A stretch of DNA of 64,000 nucleotides from Dryococelus australis (lineage: Eukaryota; Arthropoda; Insecta; Phasmatodea; Phasmatidae), in NCBI GenBank assembly GCA_029891345.1, contig CM056993.1, positions 276,722,016-276,786,015 on the forward strand, in the 5' to 3' direction. Every line of letters starts with the position of its first letter. Position 1 is the first letter of the stretch. The position numbers and the translations under genes are program-made. The notes beneath the pieces are model-generated. The model was given only the letters and a program-made list of their open reading frames with translations. It had not been told where the DNA came from and ran no database searches. This document shows, one piece after another, positions 22,546 through 35,918 of the stretch.

Positions 22546-22715
22546 ATATGTTACTGATACTCTAATTGTTATTAGCATGTGTGTAAATTTAAACGAAAAC
22601 CATTTTAGTAGACGCCACATTAAACAATGTTTTTAAAAAATGCTAATCCATGGAACCATTTTTGTTAATGGCACTTAGCGACGACATTATGTATTATGTA
22701 GTTAGGTGTTTTTTA

Positions 22716-22756
22716 AACGTTGATTTCAAACGCGTATAATTTTACCATGAACCAGC
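22716..22756 (+). mobile_element. Family A right-end fragment
   Basis: GTTGATTTCAAACGCGTATA then ATTTTACCATGAACCAGC resembles the last 40 bases of family A. No left end was found. Confidence 0.4.
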
Positions 22757-25108
22757 TGTATGTACACAGCACAACATTACCGGACCTTGTGCAGCGGTTC
22801 AGTTACCGAGAACACACGTTTTTTTATTCTTTATCCAGCAGACTTCACAAAATATAATGAAAAATAAAAAATTATTCATGTAATTTATCAGTACGCCTGG
22901 TGACTCAGAGAACAGGGGGTTTATACTTCTAACTAAACAAATCTGAGTTAAAACAATGTGGGTTAAGTTCTCACGTTTGGTAACCTATTTTATCTGAATT
23001 CATAGTAAAGGAACAAACATTTCTCGAATTCACAGTTTTCCATTCAATAAAGATAAGTTGTGAAACAGTAAAGAATTTCTTGGTCACTATTATAACAACG
23101 GATTAACGTAATGAACAGATCTTAAAGAAATTCGAGGGAGCAGCGTGTGTTATCAGCCATTTTTGATTAACTGCGCATTTTTGTGATCACTATTACCAAC
23201 ATACGTATCGCTATAGAAAATTGCGAAAATTTTTTAAAATAAATCATTTCACTTTTTTTATAAATAGCACACAGCTGTTAAATATCATATCAAATACAAA
23301 TCGTTGAGTAGCCAAATAACAAACTTAGTTAGAATCGGGTTCAAATCTGTTCAAACCATCAATAAATGTTTTACGTTTTATATTTTTAAGGAAAGCTAAA
23401 CTTAATTTGTAATATTTCCGATCAGCTTATATTTTCGAAGTAATTGTGGACTACATCATGTAGGAAATAAGTTATGATTTTTAACCAATTTTGATTTAAA
23501 AACCCAACTATTTAAAGTATACTTTGCTAAACTACAAAATACTAAATTTCTTCGAAAGTTATATACGACCGCCGTGGTAACTAGCGAATAGAAGGAGGAA
23601 GGATTGAGCACGGGGGGGGGGGGGGGATGTTACCAAGCTAAGATACGCACGTATACACATACACACACTGATAAAATAACAGGAAGGTTATCTTATGAAG
23701 ATTCTTCCAAAAGAAGGGTAGGATTAAAAGTTACATTTGGAATGTTTGCACGATGTAATATTGAGTGAACATACCCATCAGAGTGATTTTACTTGGTTGG
23801 CGTTAAGTTCTGGAATTAAATATTGAATCTTTTCCATAAAATTTGACAACGGTCACTGAAGACGTAATCAAGATAGTCATAAAATAAAGCTGTATGTATA
23901 ATAGCTTGTTTTTTTTTATAATGGCGGGTAGCCTGAATTATTATATGAAAGTACAAAACGTTAACTCAGTATCCCAATATCATATTAGAGTGTCACAAAT
24001 CAGCGAATGGGTAACTTACTATACATACTAATCGTATCACCTGGAAGCAACAATCACATGTTATTTTGTGCACAAATCCAACATTTAAAAATACTCTTTA
24101 AAAATAGACTCTGGAAAAAGCTGCATATGAGAAACTGAACAATGGACATTTTCAGGATCTTTTCAATTGTTCCATACTACAAAAAACAGCACATGAAATA
24201 AAAATCACGAGGCTTTGCGACATAATGTTGAGCTCCAGCGACCATAGAATATAATGGCTTGGGTAGAATGATGGATATATAACAATAACCCAATATGATG
24301 ACATTATGCTCAACTATTTTTCCAGTTCTTTTGTGTAACAGGCCGTGGGCTCTTTATTCTTTACACCGGATTACCTGCGAGGCAAATGAGATTTTGGATA
24401 AAAGCTTTCAAAGAACTGCGAACGCACACGCATAAATAGGCATGAATATAATAACGAAATGAAAGCAGAGAAACGGCTAACAAAAAAAGGCTGAACAAAA
24501 GTTCCGTTGCAAAAGAAACAAAATTACGAGAGAACGTAAGCAATTCTGTTATCGACAAAAGGTAAAGTTGTGAAGCTGCTTTATGAAAGAGAGGTAATTC
24601 TTAACACGGTTACTACGAAAATGTCCGAATAAATATCGTATGGGTCACAAGAATACTAGGAAAAACATAATCAACAGAGAGGTACACTCCGCAAAAAATA
24701 TTTTGTCGCTATACCAAAACGGAAAATTAAAAATTAAACCAACTAAATAAATTACTACATCCTAAGTCATCAGTTAGACAATCCTGCAACAGGAAATTAA
24801 CGTCTTCCTAGACTTAAAAAGTCATCACAAGACTGAATGACTCCGCATCAAATAAGACCATGCCTATTTTTAAAACGCCAAATATTCATGAAATACCCGT
24901 GTGCGCCCAGTCATGATTGTATACATGTAAAATATTCGGAGATAGGAAGTTTTGCTGGACCATTTTCCGACAGATCACACATCATCGTTGCTTGGCGGCA
25001 CGAATCTTGTGACGGAGTACAGAGTCACCGGCCCTTGCAATGATAATCATACGGCTTACATTTCTCGAGGCCAACGTAGAAACTAGTCAGCGCAATGTAA
25101 TTACGCTA
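22757..25108. other. Unannotated AT-rich DNA
   Basis: Contains a G run of about 14 at 23611-23625 and short A/T tracts. I found no inverted-repeat ends, SINE boxes or plausible exon in 2.3 kb. Confidence 0.5.
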
Positions 25109-25521
25109 CAGTCCATTCGCGGTTACTTTAAACTTTTCTGAAGCTCTGCTAAAGTGCTACTTACAAACTATTCCTCCGCCTCATGCAAACAAAGCTTAAC
25201 CGAGTCTAGAAAATCACATCAACGGCGCAGCACACTCGGTGTAATAGTATTTTGCACAAGAGCTATTCCTTACAAGGTATTGCCAAAAAACCCATCCCCC
25301 CCCCCCTGTTTTATTCATATTAACTACATATGAAGGATAAAAATTTACAGATGAAATACAAGTAAAGGTTAAACATAATAAAAAATAAAGTTTTTTTAAT
25401 TCTAATAAACGTATAAAACGCTTGATACGTAACATATATAGCAAACAACCAAACACGTCATACATTAGGTGATTTTTCAAAAGTTTGATTCAAAAAGTGT
25501 AAATAAACCTCGAATATACTA
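25109..25521 (+). mobile_element. Family B MITE
   Basis: The left end AGTCCATTCGCGGTTACTTT and right end TAAACCTCGAATATACTACA are imperfect inverted repeats. The internal block CCTCATGCAAACAAAGCTTA is intact. A C run at 25290-25301 lies in the middle. Confidence 0.9.
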
Positions 25522-28500
25522 CACTCTACTTCTTGTTTCAAGGTCATCAGCACAGAGTTTGCAAGTGTTACGACTACAACCACTTGTAACATTGCAGATT
25601 TATGGAGCTATGTTTGCCGTTAGTCATGGACATTTTCATTATATAATTAAAGAATTCTTGCTTATGTTGTCTTATAATTTAATATTATTCCAAATAATGC
25701 TTTATTATATGAATTAAGAGTACAATCTTTGGCTTATTTTAATAATTTCCTGATGTAGAGATCATGAGTAAATAATTTTCATTTGTTTCTCGATAGTATT
25801 TAGTTTATTTTCATCTCCGTACTAGAGGGTAGTCGGCATTAAATGTTTATTGGCGGAGGGATGTGTTATGGTCAGACGACAGTCAATCGGAGGACAGGCG
25901 ACAACATAAGTAAGGCAAATGTAAAATAGAACTAATTTTTTCTGTAGAACAATTCTTGCTACCTCCAACGATAGACGCGAGTGAAGTTGAAAAGTTTAAA
26001 TCAGATAATAAGTAATAAGAAATTATATTAATATTTTAACTAATTGCTTGAATCAGTTTTGTAACTGTCATCGTTGAAAAGGAAAACGAATGATATTCAT
26101 TATATTTTATTGAAAAAGATTAATTAATGATTTGTTAAATTTGTGGGAAAAGGAGTAAAATAAAATTTCGAGAAGAATTTAATTGTAATATTATGATTTC
26201 TACTTAAAGGTAACGACTAGCGACTTGAATATTTATTTGAAATGTTACAAAAGGCGCCGAACGTATTGATGGCAGAGTAGTGAATTGTCTGAAATATAAC
26301 ATACAAACTCTTGGAAGGACAACTACCTATGTTTCGTTGTTTCTTTTTTCTTAATTCACGAAACTGCCTTAACTCGTGGACATCAAAATGACGATTATTC
26401 AACACATATTCCGAAAGCATAGCTAATTTTCATTTTGAGCAATCATCTTCATTTTAAGCAGTACGGGATATTAATCCCTGATTTTCTGGACTTTTCAGTT
26501 TTATTTTCCCACAACTCGTATTTTACTAGGAGCGCCGAAATTTTCAGCATGACACGATTTAAATAACAGCTTCCCAGAAAGTTTCAAACTGACACATATT
26601 CACTGTCTTTATTGTTGTTGGGAGTAAATAAACGGTTGTTTTGTGCGCGGAAATACACAGACTATAGCAGTAAAAGTAATTTAAAAAGACCGACCTCAGA
26701 GAATGTATTTGGCAACGCTTTGTGCCCTGACTGTGGTTCAGTAAAAATAAACATCATCTCTGTAATATCAGTTCATTACGAAAAATAATAGATTACAAAA
26801 TGGCTGAAAACAAAACCCTTAAATCTTTCACAAAAAAAGTAGCAACAAAGCGGAATATATTTACGTAAACCACCAACGCTAAACGTAACGGCAGCTACAA
26901 ATAGTTCCAAAATGGAACTTGTTTCATATTAACTTTTTTCGTCGCGTAAAGTAAATTTTAAGCACATTACGAGAGAGCTGTATATGTCCGGGACCTTCTT
27001 TGCTATGTTTGAAATGGAATATTATGTGCAGTTTTGAATTGTTCTAAGACTCGCTCAGATTTAGGACATAAAAAAGGTTATTCTGAACTTTGGGCTAAAA
27101 TGCCGTGAGATCTTCTTTTATGGATAGACACAAGTAAAAAATTTTTACAGGTTACAACCTACGATAATTATTAAGAGAAGTATGCATTCTCAAAAAATCA
27201 AGATTTTTAAATGATTTAATATTTAAACATAAAAAAAACTTGCGATGAAACAAAAAATTCCTAAAGTGTTTCTCCTTTTAGATAGGATGTCTGTAATTTG
27301 TGAAAGTATGATAGGTAATAGACGACATTTTCACTGAGAAAACAGGAGATGACATGTTATTATCGTACGAAACTTTAAAACGCTGGGGTAAGATAAAAGT
27401 TTTTGTTGTATACGGATTAACACGTTCAAATTAAAAAAAAAAAAACAAAAAAAAGATGTTACCTTTGTGTAACACTTTCAAGCAAACGGTTCTCCAGAAA
27501 AAGGGCTACATAACTGAAATTTTCTACAAACACTTACTGAATATTCTTAAATAAAATCATTTGAATGTCTCAATTCCGAGGTCGCGTAGTTCCCCGTTAA
27601 TTATTATTGTAAGACACAAGTCGTATTTAGTTTTGTATTTATTTTTGTATAGGGAATTATATCCTATGATTGACATGAAGTACAGAATAAACCCTATCTA
27701 TATAATTAACACACTCCAATAACAAAGTTTTAAAAATTGTAGAAGGTACAAAACATACACACACACACCGATACACACCTAAACACACACACACACACAC
27801 GCAAACAAACACTGCAGTGTAGCAGCCCACCAAAAATAAGAAACAATAAATTGCACCACCACTACAATTAAATTCTCCTTTCTGTCCTCGAGTAAGAATA
27901 TGAATTTCAACCATACCTTCCCAGATAGAATGTGACAAAACACGACAAACGATCATGCCCGACGGTAAATGCCACAGTAAATGTCATATTATCATGTACG
28001 CATCATGGCCTGGCAGACACCGTACAGAGTAGTATAGGCAATAATACACTATACAGTTCGTGCTACACAGCCGTGAGGCATCAACGCTGGTTTGAGATAG
28101 CCGCCCAGTGCTGGTTCGAGATACGCCGACGCGACTGCGTGATTCAGAATTTGCGCCCCGAGTTGGTATCCCTGTGTCGAGCGCGTTGGGATCGGGAGGT
28201 TTGGTCGCTTCCAGCACTTCTCTCTGTAGCCATGCGACATAAAACCACACTGTGAGTAAATATTCAGAGGCTAAATGACGCGGCGGTTTCCTTCCATGTG
28301 TGCGAACCCAATTGTTAGGGACATCCGAATTTCGCGAAAATATTTCACGACCGGTTGTATTTCATAACACTTTAACTCAGCTCCATTGTCTTGATTGGAT
28401 GGTTTCCGTATTTACGCGTCTTAGGTGCCTGCGCGCGAATCCCAGACGTACAACATTGAAGTTACCTAAGTTTGATTGGCCAGTCAAGTAGGAAAATGTA

Positions 28501-28639
28501 TTCTCGCTTGTACGCTCGTAGGCTATTGAAATCTAGTGCGTGCGGAATTTTTTTTCGCACTAATTGTTGATTGGCCGCGCGAGATTCTGGGAACGGACCT
28601 TGTGTCTGATTGGCTACCGCGTGTCGTAAGATGTAAGTA
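25522..28639. other. Unannotated DNA with an AC microsatellite
   Basis: AC repeat at about 27757-27802 and an A tract at 27432-27446. 28060-28500 is GC-richer and has a 107-codon plus frame, but codon pattern and residues give no family. No transposon ends were seen. Confidence 0.45.
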
Positions 28640-29064
28640 AAGGCTGTTCACGTTAAAGTGAGCAGATTTGAAGTATACTTTTGAAAAATGTCACTATCCC
28701 TACCTGCGTGTATTTTTAACGGACACGCGTAGTGGCATGCGACCAGTTAAGTTGGTAACGACGGAGGGAAAGTAGTTCCATATCTCAACGTTGAATTTAA
28801 AAGTGTTAGATTAACATTTGTCAATAATACAGTGATTTATTATTCTATCTGACGTTTTTAATCCATTTAAGTGTATGTATTAGAAAATATGTAAAATATT
28901 TACATTTATCATCATTTCCCAGTTTCCCTTTACTGGCGCATGAATAAAGTGATCAGGCCCACGGCAATGTTGATTTTACATATCGCGGAAGAATACACAA
29001 TGTGCTTACAAGTGGATCTCAAATTGGACTTCCAAAGGTGCTCATTTTACCGTGAACAAACTAT
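28640..29064 (+). mobile_element. Family A long MITE
   Basis: Starts AAGGCTGTTCACGTTAAAGT and ends TTTTACCGTGAACAAACTAT. The internal marker is partly altered (GCGACCAGTTAAGTTGGTAA). Confidence 0.9.
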
Positions 29065-30524
29065 ACATACATAAATTATGCGATTTGAATGGACTCACGT
29101 TTCGGAGGATTCGATGATTACCTGTCCCGCCATTCTGATGTCTGTTTTCCATGGTTCTCTGTAGTCGATGAAGGCGAATAATGAGATAGTTGTTATTATT
29201 ACAACATGACATGGTCTCTTCATTCTCCGATTAAAACTGCGTGAGCCATAGTTTCGTCTTTAATGATCGCGCTGTAGATGAGACATTTAGGTCTTTAAAG
29301 AGTTTCAATTATTTTCTACATGTTTAACGTAGTTAACATTTTTTTCTCCGTTGTTATACGAAATAATAGCGTGGAAAAAGTATGAAAACGGCGGAATATT
29401 ACTTTACGAAAACAAATGAAAGGAACTACAGGAATTTTAAACTTATAAAATATTGTACAAATCTCAAAACTGGACGAATTTAATACATTACACTAACAGC
29501 GCAAAATAACTTTCCTATTATCAGAATGTCATGATGAATATTTTTGTGTAAATTTGTTACGTGGTTCGCCTATATTTCTAATTGAACTTAAAGGTAGAAT
29601 TCAAAATCAAAACAGTTAGACGTTAAACATTTGTCGCAGGTGAATAAGCGTCATACCTGTAACACTCCAGTCCTGTGACTTCAATAACACTGCTGGGACC
29701 ACGCTTCGTGTTTAAAAAATTGACATTTTTATACTTATACGAACTAAGAAATTACAATTGAATAGCCTACATTATGCTAAAAACATAATGAACATTGTTT
29801 TCCAAATCATTTGGTATTTTTATAAAACTGCTATTGGTACCATAAAACATCCTCAAAATGTAACAAAAGAATACACGCCGTGTTGAATTACTGGTTTATA
29901 GCTTATTTAGGATATTCAGGGACACTTATCTTGAAATTACAACTATGCCTGTCTGAAAATATACATTATGCCGTAGAACAAACTGCTGTAACCTGTCCTG
30001 AGGATGATTTAGGCCACGCAAGGAAGGGGGATATCCGTAACTAGATAATAGAGCACTCATACACAAATCACTATATTTTATTGACTAACAGCTAAAGTAC
30101 AATAATACATGCAAACAGCTTTCGGCATTACTTTACGTTCATTTAATATCTCTTATCAACAAATAGCAGGTATAGTTCAGAAGTCTAGTAGACTTATAGC
30201 CACGATCAATATCAAAGTGCTCGCGACTTAAAGAGAGAGACTTAAGATGTATTACGAGGACCATTATGCTGCACGACCTAGGGCGGCCTACTGGGAGTAT
30301 ATTTACCCTGTAGCTGTCACGTCGGCGTCGTCGAGCTAGACCTCCTCGACAGTGGCAGCGTCAGGCGTCGAAGTGGGGACCACGGGCCTAGTGGTTCTCC
30401 TTGGAGTCGTATCGGCGTCCCTCGGATAAAGATGGCCGCGAGCCACCACTGGAGCACGAGTCGGTAAACCAGCCGCTATACGAGCCGCCATGGAAGATTC
30501 ATATTACACGACAGCAGTTCGTGT
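29065..30524. other. Unannotated DNA with a SINE scrap
   Basis: 29255-29295 (CGTCTTTAATGATCGCGCTG, TAGATGAGAC) matches the tail of the S2 SINEs at 36868 and 62485. 30290-30500 is GC-rich with a short palindrome near GTCGTCGAGCTAGACC, otherwise unexplained. Confidence 0.45.
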
Positions 30525-30943
30525 AAAGGCTGTTCACGATACAGTGAGCACTTTTGAAAATAACCTAAGGAAAAAGTCAATGCCCATGCCTGCATATATT
30601 TTAACGGGCGCACTGAGTGACGTGCGCCCAGTAAAGTTGGTAACGAGTTATGGAAAGTAGTTCCATATCTTAATGTCGAATAAAAATGGTTAGGTAACCA
30701 TTTATGATAACTTAAATTATTTCTTTCGCTTTCTCTTTTTTTTAATACATGGAAGTGTAAAAATGAGCAGATTTGTGGAATATTTACTTTTATAATAATT
30801 TCATAGTTTCACTTGACCGACGCATGAATAAAGTGATGAGGCATTATGTTAATTTAACATAAGGCGCAAAAAACACAACGTGCATACAAGTAGATCTTAA
30901 GCAAGGCTTCCAAAAGTGCTCATTTTACCGTGAATAGCCTATA
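30525..30943 (+). mobile_element. Family A long MITE
   Basis: Starts AAGGCTGTTCACGATACAGT and ends TTTTACCGTGAATAGCCTAT. It carries the intact marker GCGCCCAGTAAAGTTGGTAA. One of the best-kept copies. Confidence 0.92.
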
Positions 30944-32239
30944 CTAGCATTTGGCACCCTCGGTGGGTGCGCAGTGTGTGGTTTGTAGTAAATATGAACC
31001 CCATTCGTAGAACTGCTACAAGTCAGTAACTAGCATAGGCCTATAAAAAACTATCTAGCTAGCACATCTTAATATTGCTATATTACTGTTGGCCTTTACT
31101 CCAATTCATTGCTTTCTGGTGTAGTTTCAATCATTTTTTTGAAAATTATATAAAGCCGCGAAAGTATGAATGTGTTATTTTTCATTTTGACGAAAATTAT
31201 TAACCGTTTGTAAAATGTAGTTATTTCTTCACGTACCAAGTTATCATCACGCTCAAAGACACACTTTAGCACAAGCGCCATGACTGTACTGCCGTACTAC
31301 CAATACACACGAAGTCTAGTCATTAAATAGGGGATATAAATATAACAGTTCGAATTAATTTTTTCATAGTATAGGTAAAGTTTTGAGTATTTAGGACGGT
31401 TTCAAAAAGTAATAAAAAGTTATCATCGCCAATATTATTTGTCTTTGTTGAATATTAAATCTATTTGAAGGAGTTCCAACCTCACTGAAGTATAATCAAG
31501 AAGGAGGCGTCCTTTTTGGATTATTCATCAACTCGTTTCAAGTAGTAGCCACGGGGAGCACCCTACGCTCTGAAACTGCGATGTGAATGGCCAGGGACGA
31601 AAGCCAGTATGGCATCTGCCCCGAAAAATAGGACGTATCCTATTACCAAACCTGGTATGAAATATGGCCGTACAAAGCGGGAAATGCCATCACGGGTGCC
31701 ATACCAGCCGGCATAACGGCCGCTATGGTGGACACCTTGAACAAGCTTTTACGGAATCTGGTACCGTGTAACATCGCCTAAAGAATCGAGTGTCCAGGCA
31801 CTATGGCTCACGGTTTGGCGGACAGCCAGGAAGAGATGGCTACAACATTCAGCAGTGAATTATACAGTGTAGTAACTGACGTCCATGTGATAAATACAGA
31901 TCAGCTTCATACGTAGTGGTCTTTCTGAATTGCTGAGCAGTTGTGCTTGTGGTCGTGGTCAGTAATGGATTCATATTTCATCTTTCGCAGCAGTCATCAG
32001 AGCGTAGTAAGGCGTACTGAAAGGCCACATGCTTCTCATGCTTGCTGTAAGAGAAACAGCTTGAAAGTGGACTGAGGGAAGGGAAGTTAATTCTTTACTT
32101 CAAACTTTATCTTTTGACATTTTACTTGCAAAATTCTTGACAGTTTTAAGAGTCAGAAGTTCAGAAATTATTAATTTCGTTCGTCGTTTACACGGTGACT
32201 CATAGTTCAGTAAATAAATATTCTAGGAATAAGACTTTT
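30944..32239. other. Unannotated DNA with a GC-rich stretch at 31540-31860
   Basis: The GC-richer part has codon-like texture on the plus strand but stops break all three frames. It could be a decayed exon or retroelement piece. Nothing else is recognised. Confidence 0.35.
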
Positions 32240-32530
32240 TGCCAAGAAATTTTAAACCCAATAAGCTAAGTTCATATTTCTGTTTTAACTTTTGTCACGT
32301 GAAGTGTATTAAAAGCAAGCTATTAGTGAAAATGATTTTAAAAAATCACATATATGGACTTTGCCTGCGCTGTTTCTATCCGAGGTAGGAAAAAAGTACA
32401 ACCATACGGACTTAGTTTAATATGTGAGTTTTCATCGCATGTAATAAAGTTACACTGTTAGTGATAAACTACTTTGCATAGTACAGCGCGTAGAAGCGAT
32501 GAGGCTCTAGACGTGTGACAATGACAAAAA
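32240..32530 (+). repeat. Dispersed repeat D, copy 2
   Basis: Homologous to 2170-2500 in the same orientation. Matches include TTTCATCGCATGTAATAAAG and CACTGTTAGTGATA. The unit shows no protein and no clear ends. Confidence 0.6.
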
Positions 32531-32573
32531 AAATGGGTGTAGATACCATCTAAATATAGTTAACATAGACAGT

Positions 32574-32810
32574 GTGAGTGAGTGAAGAGATTCGGGCGGC
32601 TCTTAACAGATGGGTCTTCAGAGCCGATGAGGGCGATTGAGGTGAGCATGGAGCGGCGTCGGAATGGAGGTCCCCGAGAAGACCCGCCGACCAACGGAAT
32701 CGTCCGGCACGATTCCCACATGCGAAAGTCCGGTAACCCAACCGGGGATTGAGCCCGGATTGTCTCGGTGGGAGACAAGCGAGCTAACCGCTCGGCCACC
32801 GCGGCCCCTA
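32574..32810 (-). mobile_element. Full-length S1 SINE with intact target-site duplication
   Basis: On the minus strand it reads GGGGCCGCGGTGGCCGAGCG (A-box region), CCGGGCTCAATCCCC (B box), GGGAATCGTGCCGGACGATT, then the 3' part ending in a CTCACTCAC tail. AACATAGACAGT is repeated exactly at 32562-32573 and 32811-32822, the duplication expected from LINE-mediated insertion. This is the best-preserved retroelement in the window. Minus-strand open frames here are by-products. Confidence 0.95.
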
Positions 32811-32874
32811 AACATAGACAGTAATACCAACAGAACTGTTAGTGATATTCCTATATGTGATAGTATTAGCTACT

Positions 32875-33113
32875 ATATGCTGTTCCCCTTAAAGTGAGCA
32901 CTTCTGAGGCCCTAGTTACTTTTTCCATTCAGCCATTTTGCATCCTTTAATAATATTTTTTAAATAAATATTGACATGTGAGTAATAAAGACAGCGTGTA
33001 TATTCCACGGCAGTCGGAAGTTAACGTCTAAGGTTAAAATAAAATATATTTATTGGCTATTATTCCAAATGAGACGTATTTCAAAAGTGCTCACTTTACC
33101 ATGAACAGCATAT
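32875..33113 (+). mobile_element. Family A short MITE
   Basis: Ends ATGCTGTTCCCCTTAAAGTG and CACTTTACCATGAACAGCAT. The core matches the copies at 12909 and, inverted, 42157 and 45173. Confidence 0.9.
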
Positions 33114-33439
33114 ATACGTATGGTTGCTACAGCAGAGCACTGCGTTCATACTACAAAACAGATAGTAGGTACCTTCAACAGAACAACTTCAATAATATCT
33201 GGATTGTTCACACAACAATCAGAATTGTAACAACGTAACAGAATGTTCTGTTGCTAATACTAAATAACTCTGTCACAGGGTTTGAGGGTAGCAGAACCAT
33301 AAAAAATTCTGTTAGGTTACTACAATCCTTGTTGGCGTGGCTTACGTAAAATTCTTTTGCGTTTTTATACTTTCTTATGAAGTATCTAAGGATTTTGTTT
33401 CCAACTATTTTGTAATCTACAAACTATTCCTTATTTTTT

Positions 33440-33545
33440 ATTATATTTAAATTTTACTTATATTTCATCCGTAAATGTTTATATTTCATGTATGGTTAAA
33501 TGAATAAAACTACAGGGGGAAAAAAATTGGTGTTTTGGCAAAGTC
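33440..33545 (-). mobile_element. Family B internal fragment
   Basis: TACTTATATTTCATCCGTAA and AATGAATAAAACTACAGGGG then GGTGTTTTGGCAA resemble the inverted middle of family B as at 43773-44187. No ends remain. Confidence 0.5.
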
Positions 33546-33869
33546 AGATGTCGCCTTCAGCGCTGGAGAAAAAGAGTAGGTACAACGCTTTCAAGTCACA
33601 AAAACAAAACACTACACATTTCACGAGTTTTGACATATTTGTGGTTGACTTTTAGTATGTTTTATTTGGTAGATGTAAGGAAGCACTAACGTACGGATAT
33701 TTTAAAGTTTATATAACGCTATTCGAGACAAAATTTTAAGGTGGTAGTTCTATTTCATGTGCGTACTGCAGAGTAAGGCAGTAAATAGTTAAACCTCCAC
33801 ACTAACATACTTTTTAAAATCTTACATCATAAAAAATTTGAATATCAGGAAAAGAAAGAAATCTATTTA

Positions 33870-34291
33870 AAGTCTGTTCACGATAAATTGAGCACTTTTG
33901 AAATCAACCTTAGAAAAAAAACACTGCCCATGCTTGCAAATACTTCAACGCGCGCACTGAGTGACATTCGCCTGGTAAAGTTGGTAACGATAGATGGATT
34001 GTAGTTCCATATCTTAACATCGAATAACAAATGTTAGGTAATCATTTGTGATAATTAAAATTATTTATTTCGCTTTCTGTTTTTTTTTTATGCATCAGTG
34101 TGTATAAATTAGCAGATTTACAAAATTTTTACTCCCCTAAAAATTCCACAGTTTCACTTGACCAACGCAAGAATAACGTGATGGGGCCCATGGCAATGTT
34201 AATTTCACATAAGTAGGAAGAATACACAACGTGCATACAAATATATCTTAAGAAGGCTTTCAAAAGTGCTCATTTTAACGTGAAGTAGTTA
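33870..34291 (+). mobile_element. Family A long MITE
   Basis: Starts AAGTCTGTTCACGATAAATT and ends GCTCATTTTAACGTGAAGTA, with a damaged right end. The marker is changed to CGCCTGGTAAAGTTGGTAAC. Confidence 0.88.
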
Positions 34292-35668
34292 GTATATAGT
34301 GAGTGAGGCTGTACGTAAAGAATCTTGCGAGGGCGACGGAAATCTTCACTGCCTCACATAAAAAACACAATGTTTCTGACAGTTTTCGGATGCCCGTTCA
34401 AACGTGAAGCAGTTAACAGCTCTATCAATGTGCGTTTTCACTTCCCTTTTGATGAACGAACGAAAAATAGCGCCCCTGGTTTTATTTTCGGACGGCTAAA
34501 CGAAGGACGGGTTGCCAGTCAAAATAAATATAACGCAATTTGCATCTATAACTGAAGAAACAAATGCCCATCGCTCATTTGAGACTCCCAACTCGGAACC
34601 TTTCGTACCAAAAGTTGGCGTCCCAGACATCTAAGCTACGGATGCTGTCTATCTTACGTTATCTACACGACATTTTGAGTCGTTAAGTTCACAGTATTGT
34701 TTGCGTATTCGTCTGTTGTCACAGCAACTTTTCGTCTAAATAAATTACTCATGCGAAGTTAATTTTCTCTGGTCATCACAAACTGCTAATATTCTTATCA
34801 CACACCGTCAATAATTCCAGTTACAGTTTCATTAAGTTTTTTTTTACATAAATATTTTCACATATTCCTACTTCAACGTTTATTTTAATTAGGCTTGCAG
34901 ATTTTTCATAACCCATACTTATGTTCGCTTCCATTTTTGAGTACAAGTGTCCGTAAACTGTTATAATATGTGGTATCTCTTGTATTTTGTTCTGTATGTG
35001 CGAATGTATCTGCATTTATTGTATCAAAATTTCTTAATTTAGCGTATCAGTTATGAATAAACAGTATCTCATTACCTTCAACAGCTTATGACAAATAATA
35101 GGTGATGATCTCGGTGAGCATATACTGTAGCATAATCGTTTTTTTTTTTGTTCCCTAACTAACTGTATAGTAAAATTACAGCACAGTATAGCCAGAAAAA
35201 ATATTTTTAAATATGATGACCGTTAAGATATATAACAAAATTCTTATCTTACTGTTAATCAATTGTGTAAAGTACCGTTTTATATCCCGTAATCAGGTCT
35301 ACAATTTCGGTTGATTAAATACAATCAACTGTGCTTTATGACAGGAAAAATGCATTTACTTTGGCGGGTGCAGATAGATATATTTCCGAAATATAAGTAA
35401 CGTATCAGAAGAAAAACTTACACATTTAGTTTAGTATTTTGCAATCTGGAAGTTAATCACGATAAATACTTGGCGTTTGACGTCTCTATAGTAGACCAGA
35501 GTGAACAGTTGAAAACAACACGTATACTTTAATATTTTCTACAACAAAGATGTACTTATTTGTTTTAATCACGTCTTTAAAAAGAGGTTATATCTGCCCG
35601 ACCTAAACCGAACGCAAAAGAAGAAAGCGTGGACCCAAGCCGGTAAAAAGTTTATTTTTCGAATTCAC
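34292..35668. other. Unannotated AT-rich DNA with one tRNA-like block
   Basis: 34575-34640 on the minus strand reads CGTAGCTTAGATGTCTGGGA (A-box-like), ACTTTTGGTACGAAAGGTTC and GAGTTGGGAGTC, close to a tRNA anticodon-arm and B-box layout. It is probably a decayed SINE head. The rest has nothing recognisable. Confidence 0.45.
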
Positions 35669-35918
35669 GTCGCTGTTCACGTTAAAATGAGCACTTTTGA
35701 AACCAACCTTGGAAAAATGTCGCTGCCCCTACCTTGCATATATTATAACGGACACACTGACTGACATGTGCCCAGTAAGTTGGTAATGACGGAAGAACAT
35801 TAGCCCCATGTTCTACGGCAATGTTCAGTTCACGTGTAGCGGAAGGATACAATATGTGGATACAAGTAGATCTTAAGCAGGGTTTTCAACAGTTCTCAGT
35901 TTACCATGAACAGCGTAT
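35669..35918 (+). mobile_element. Family A long-class MITE with internal deletion
   Basis: Left end CGCTGTTCACGTTAAAATGA and right end TTACCATGAACAGCGTATAC. The first 150 bp and last 100 bp match the long class but about 170 bp of the middle is absent. Confidence 0.88.

Noticed and set aside
22314-22620. Minus frames repeating a short Phe/Ser/Leu/Arg/Gln pattern
   Set aside because: Produced by the 24-bp minisatellite.
32550-32897. Several overlapping frames of 60-80 codons
   Set aside because: All lie within the S1 SINE at 32574-32810.
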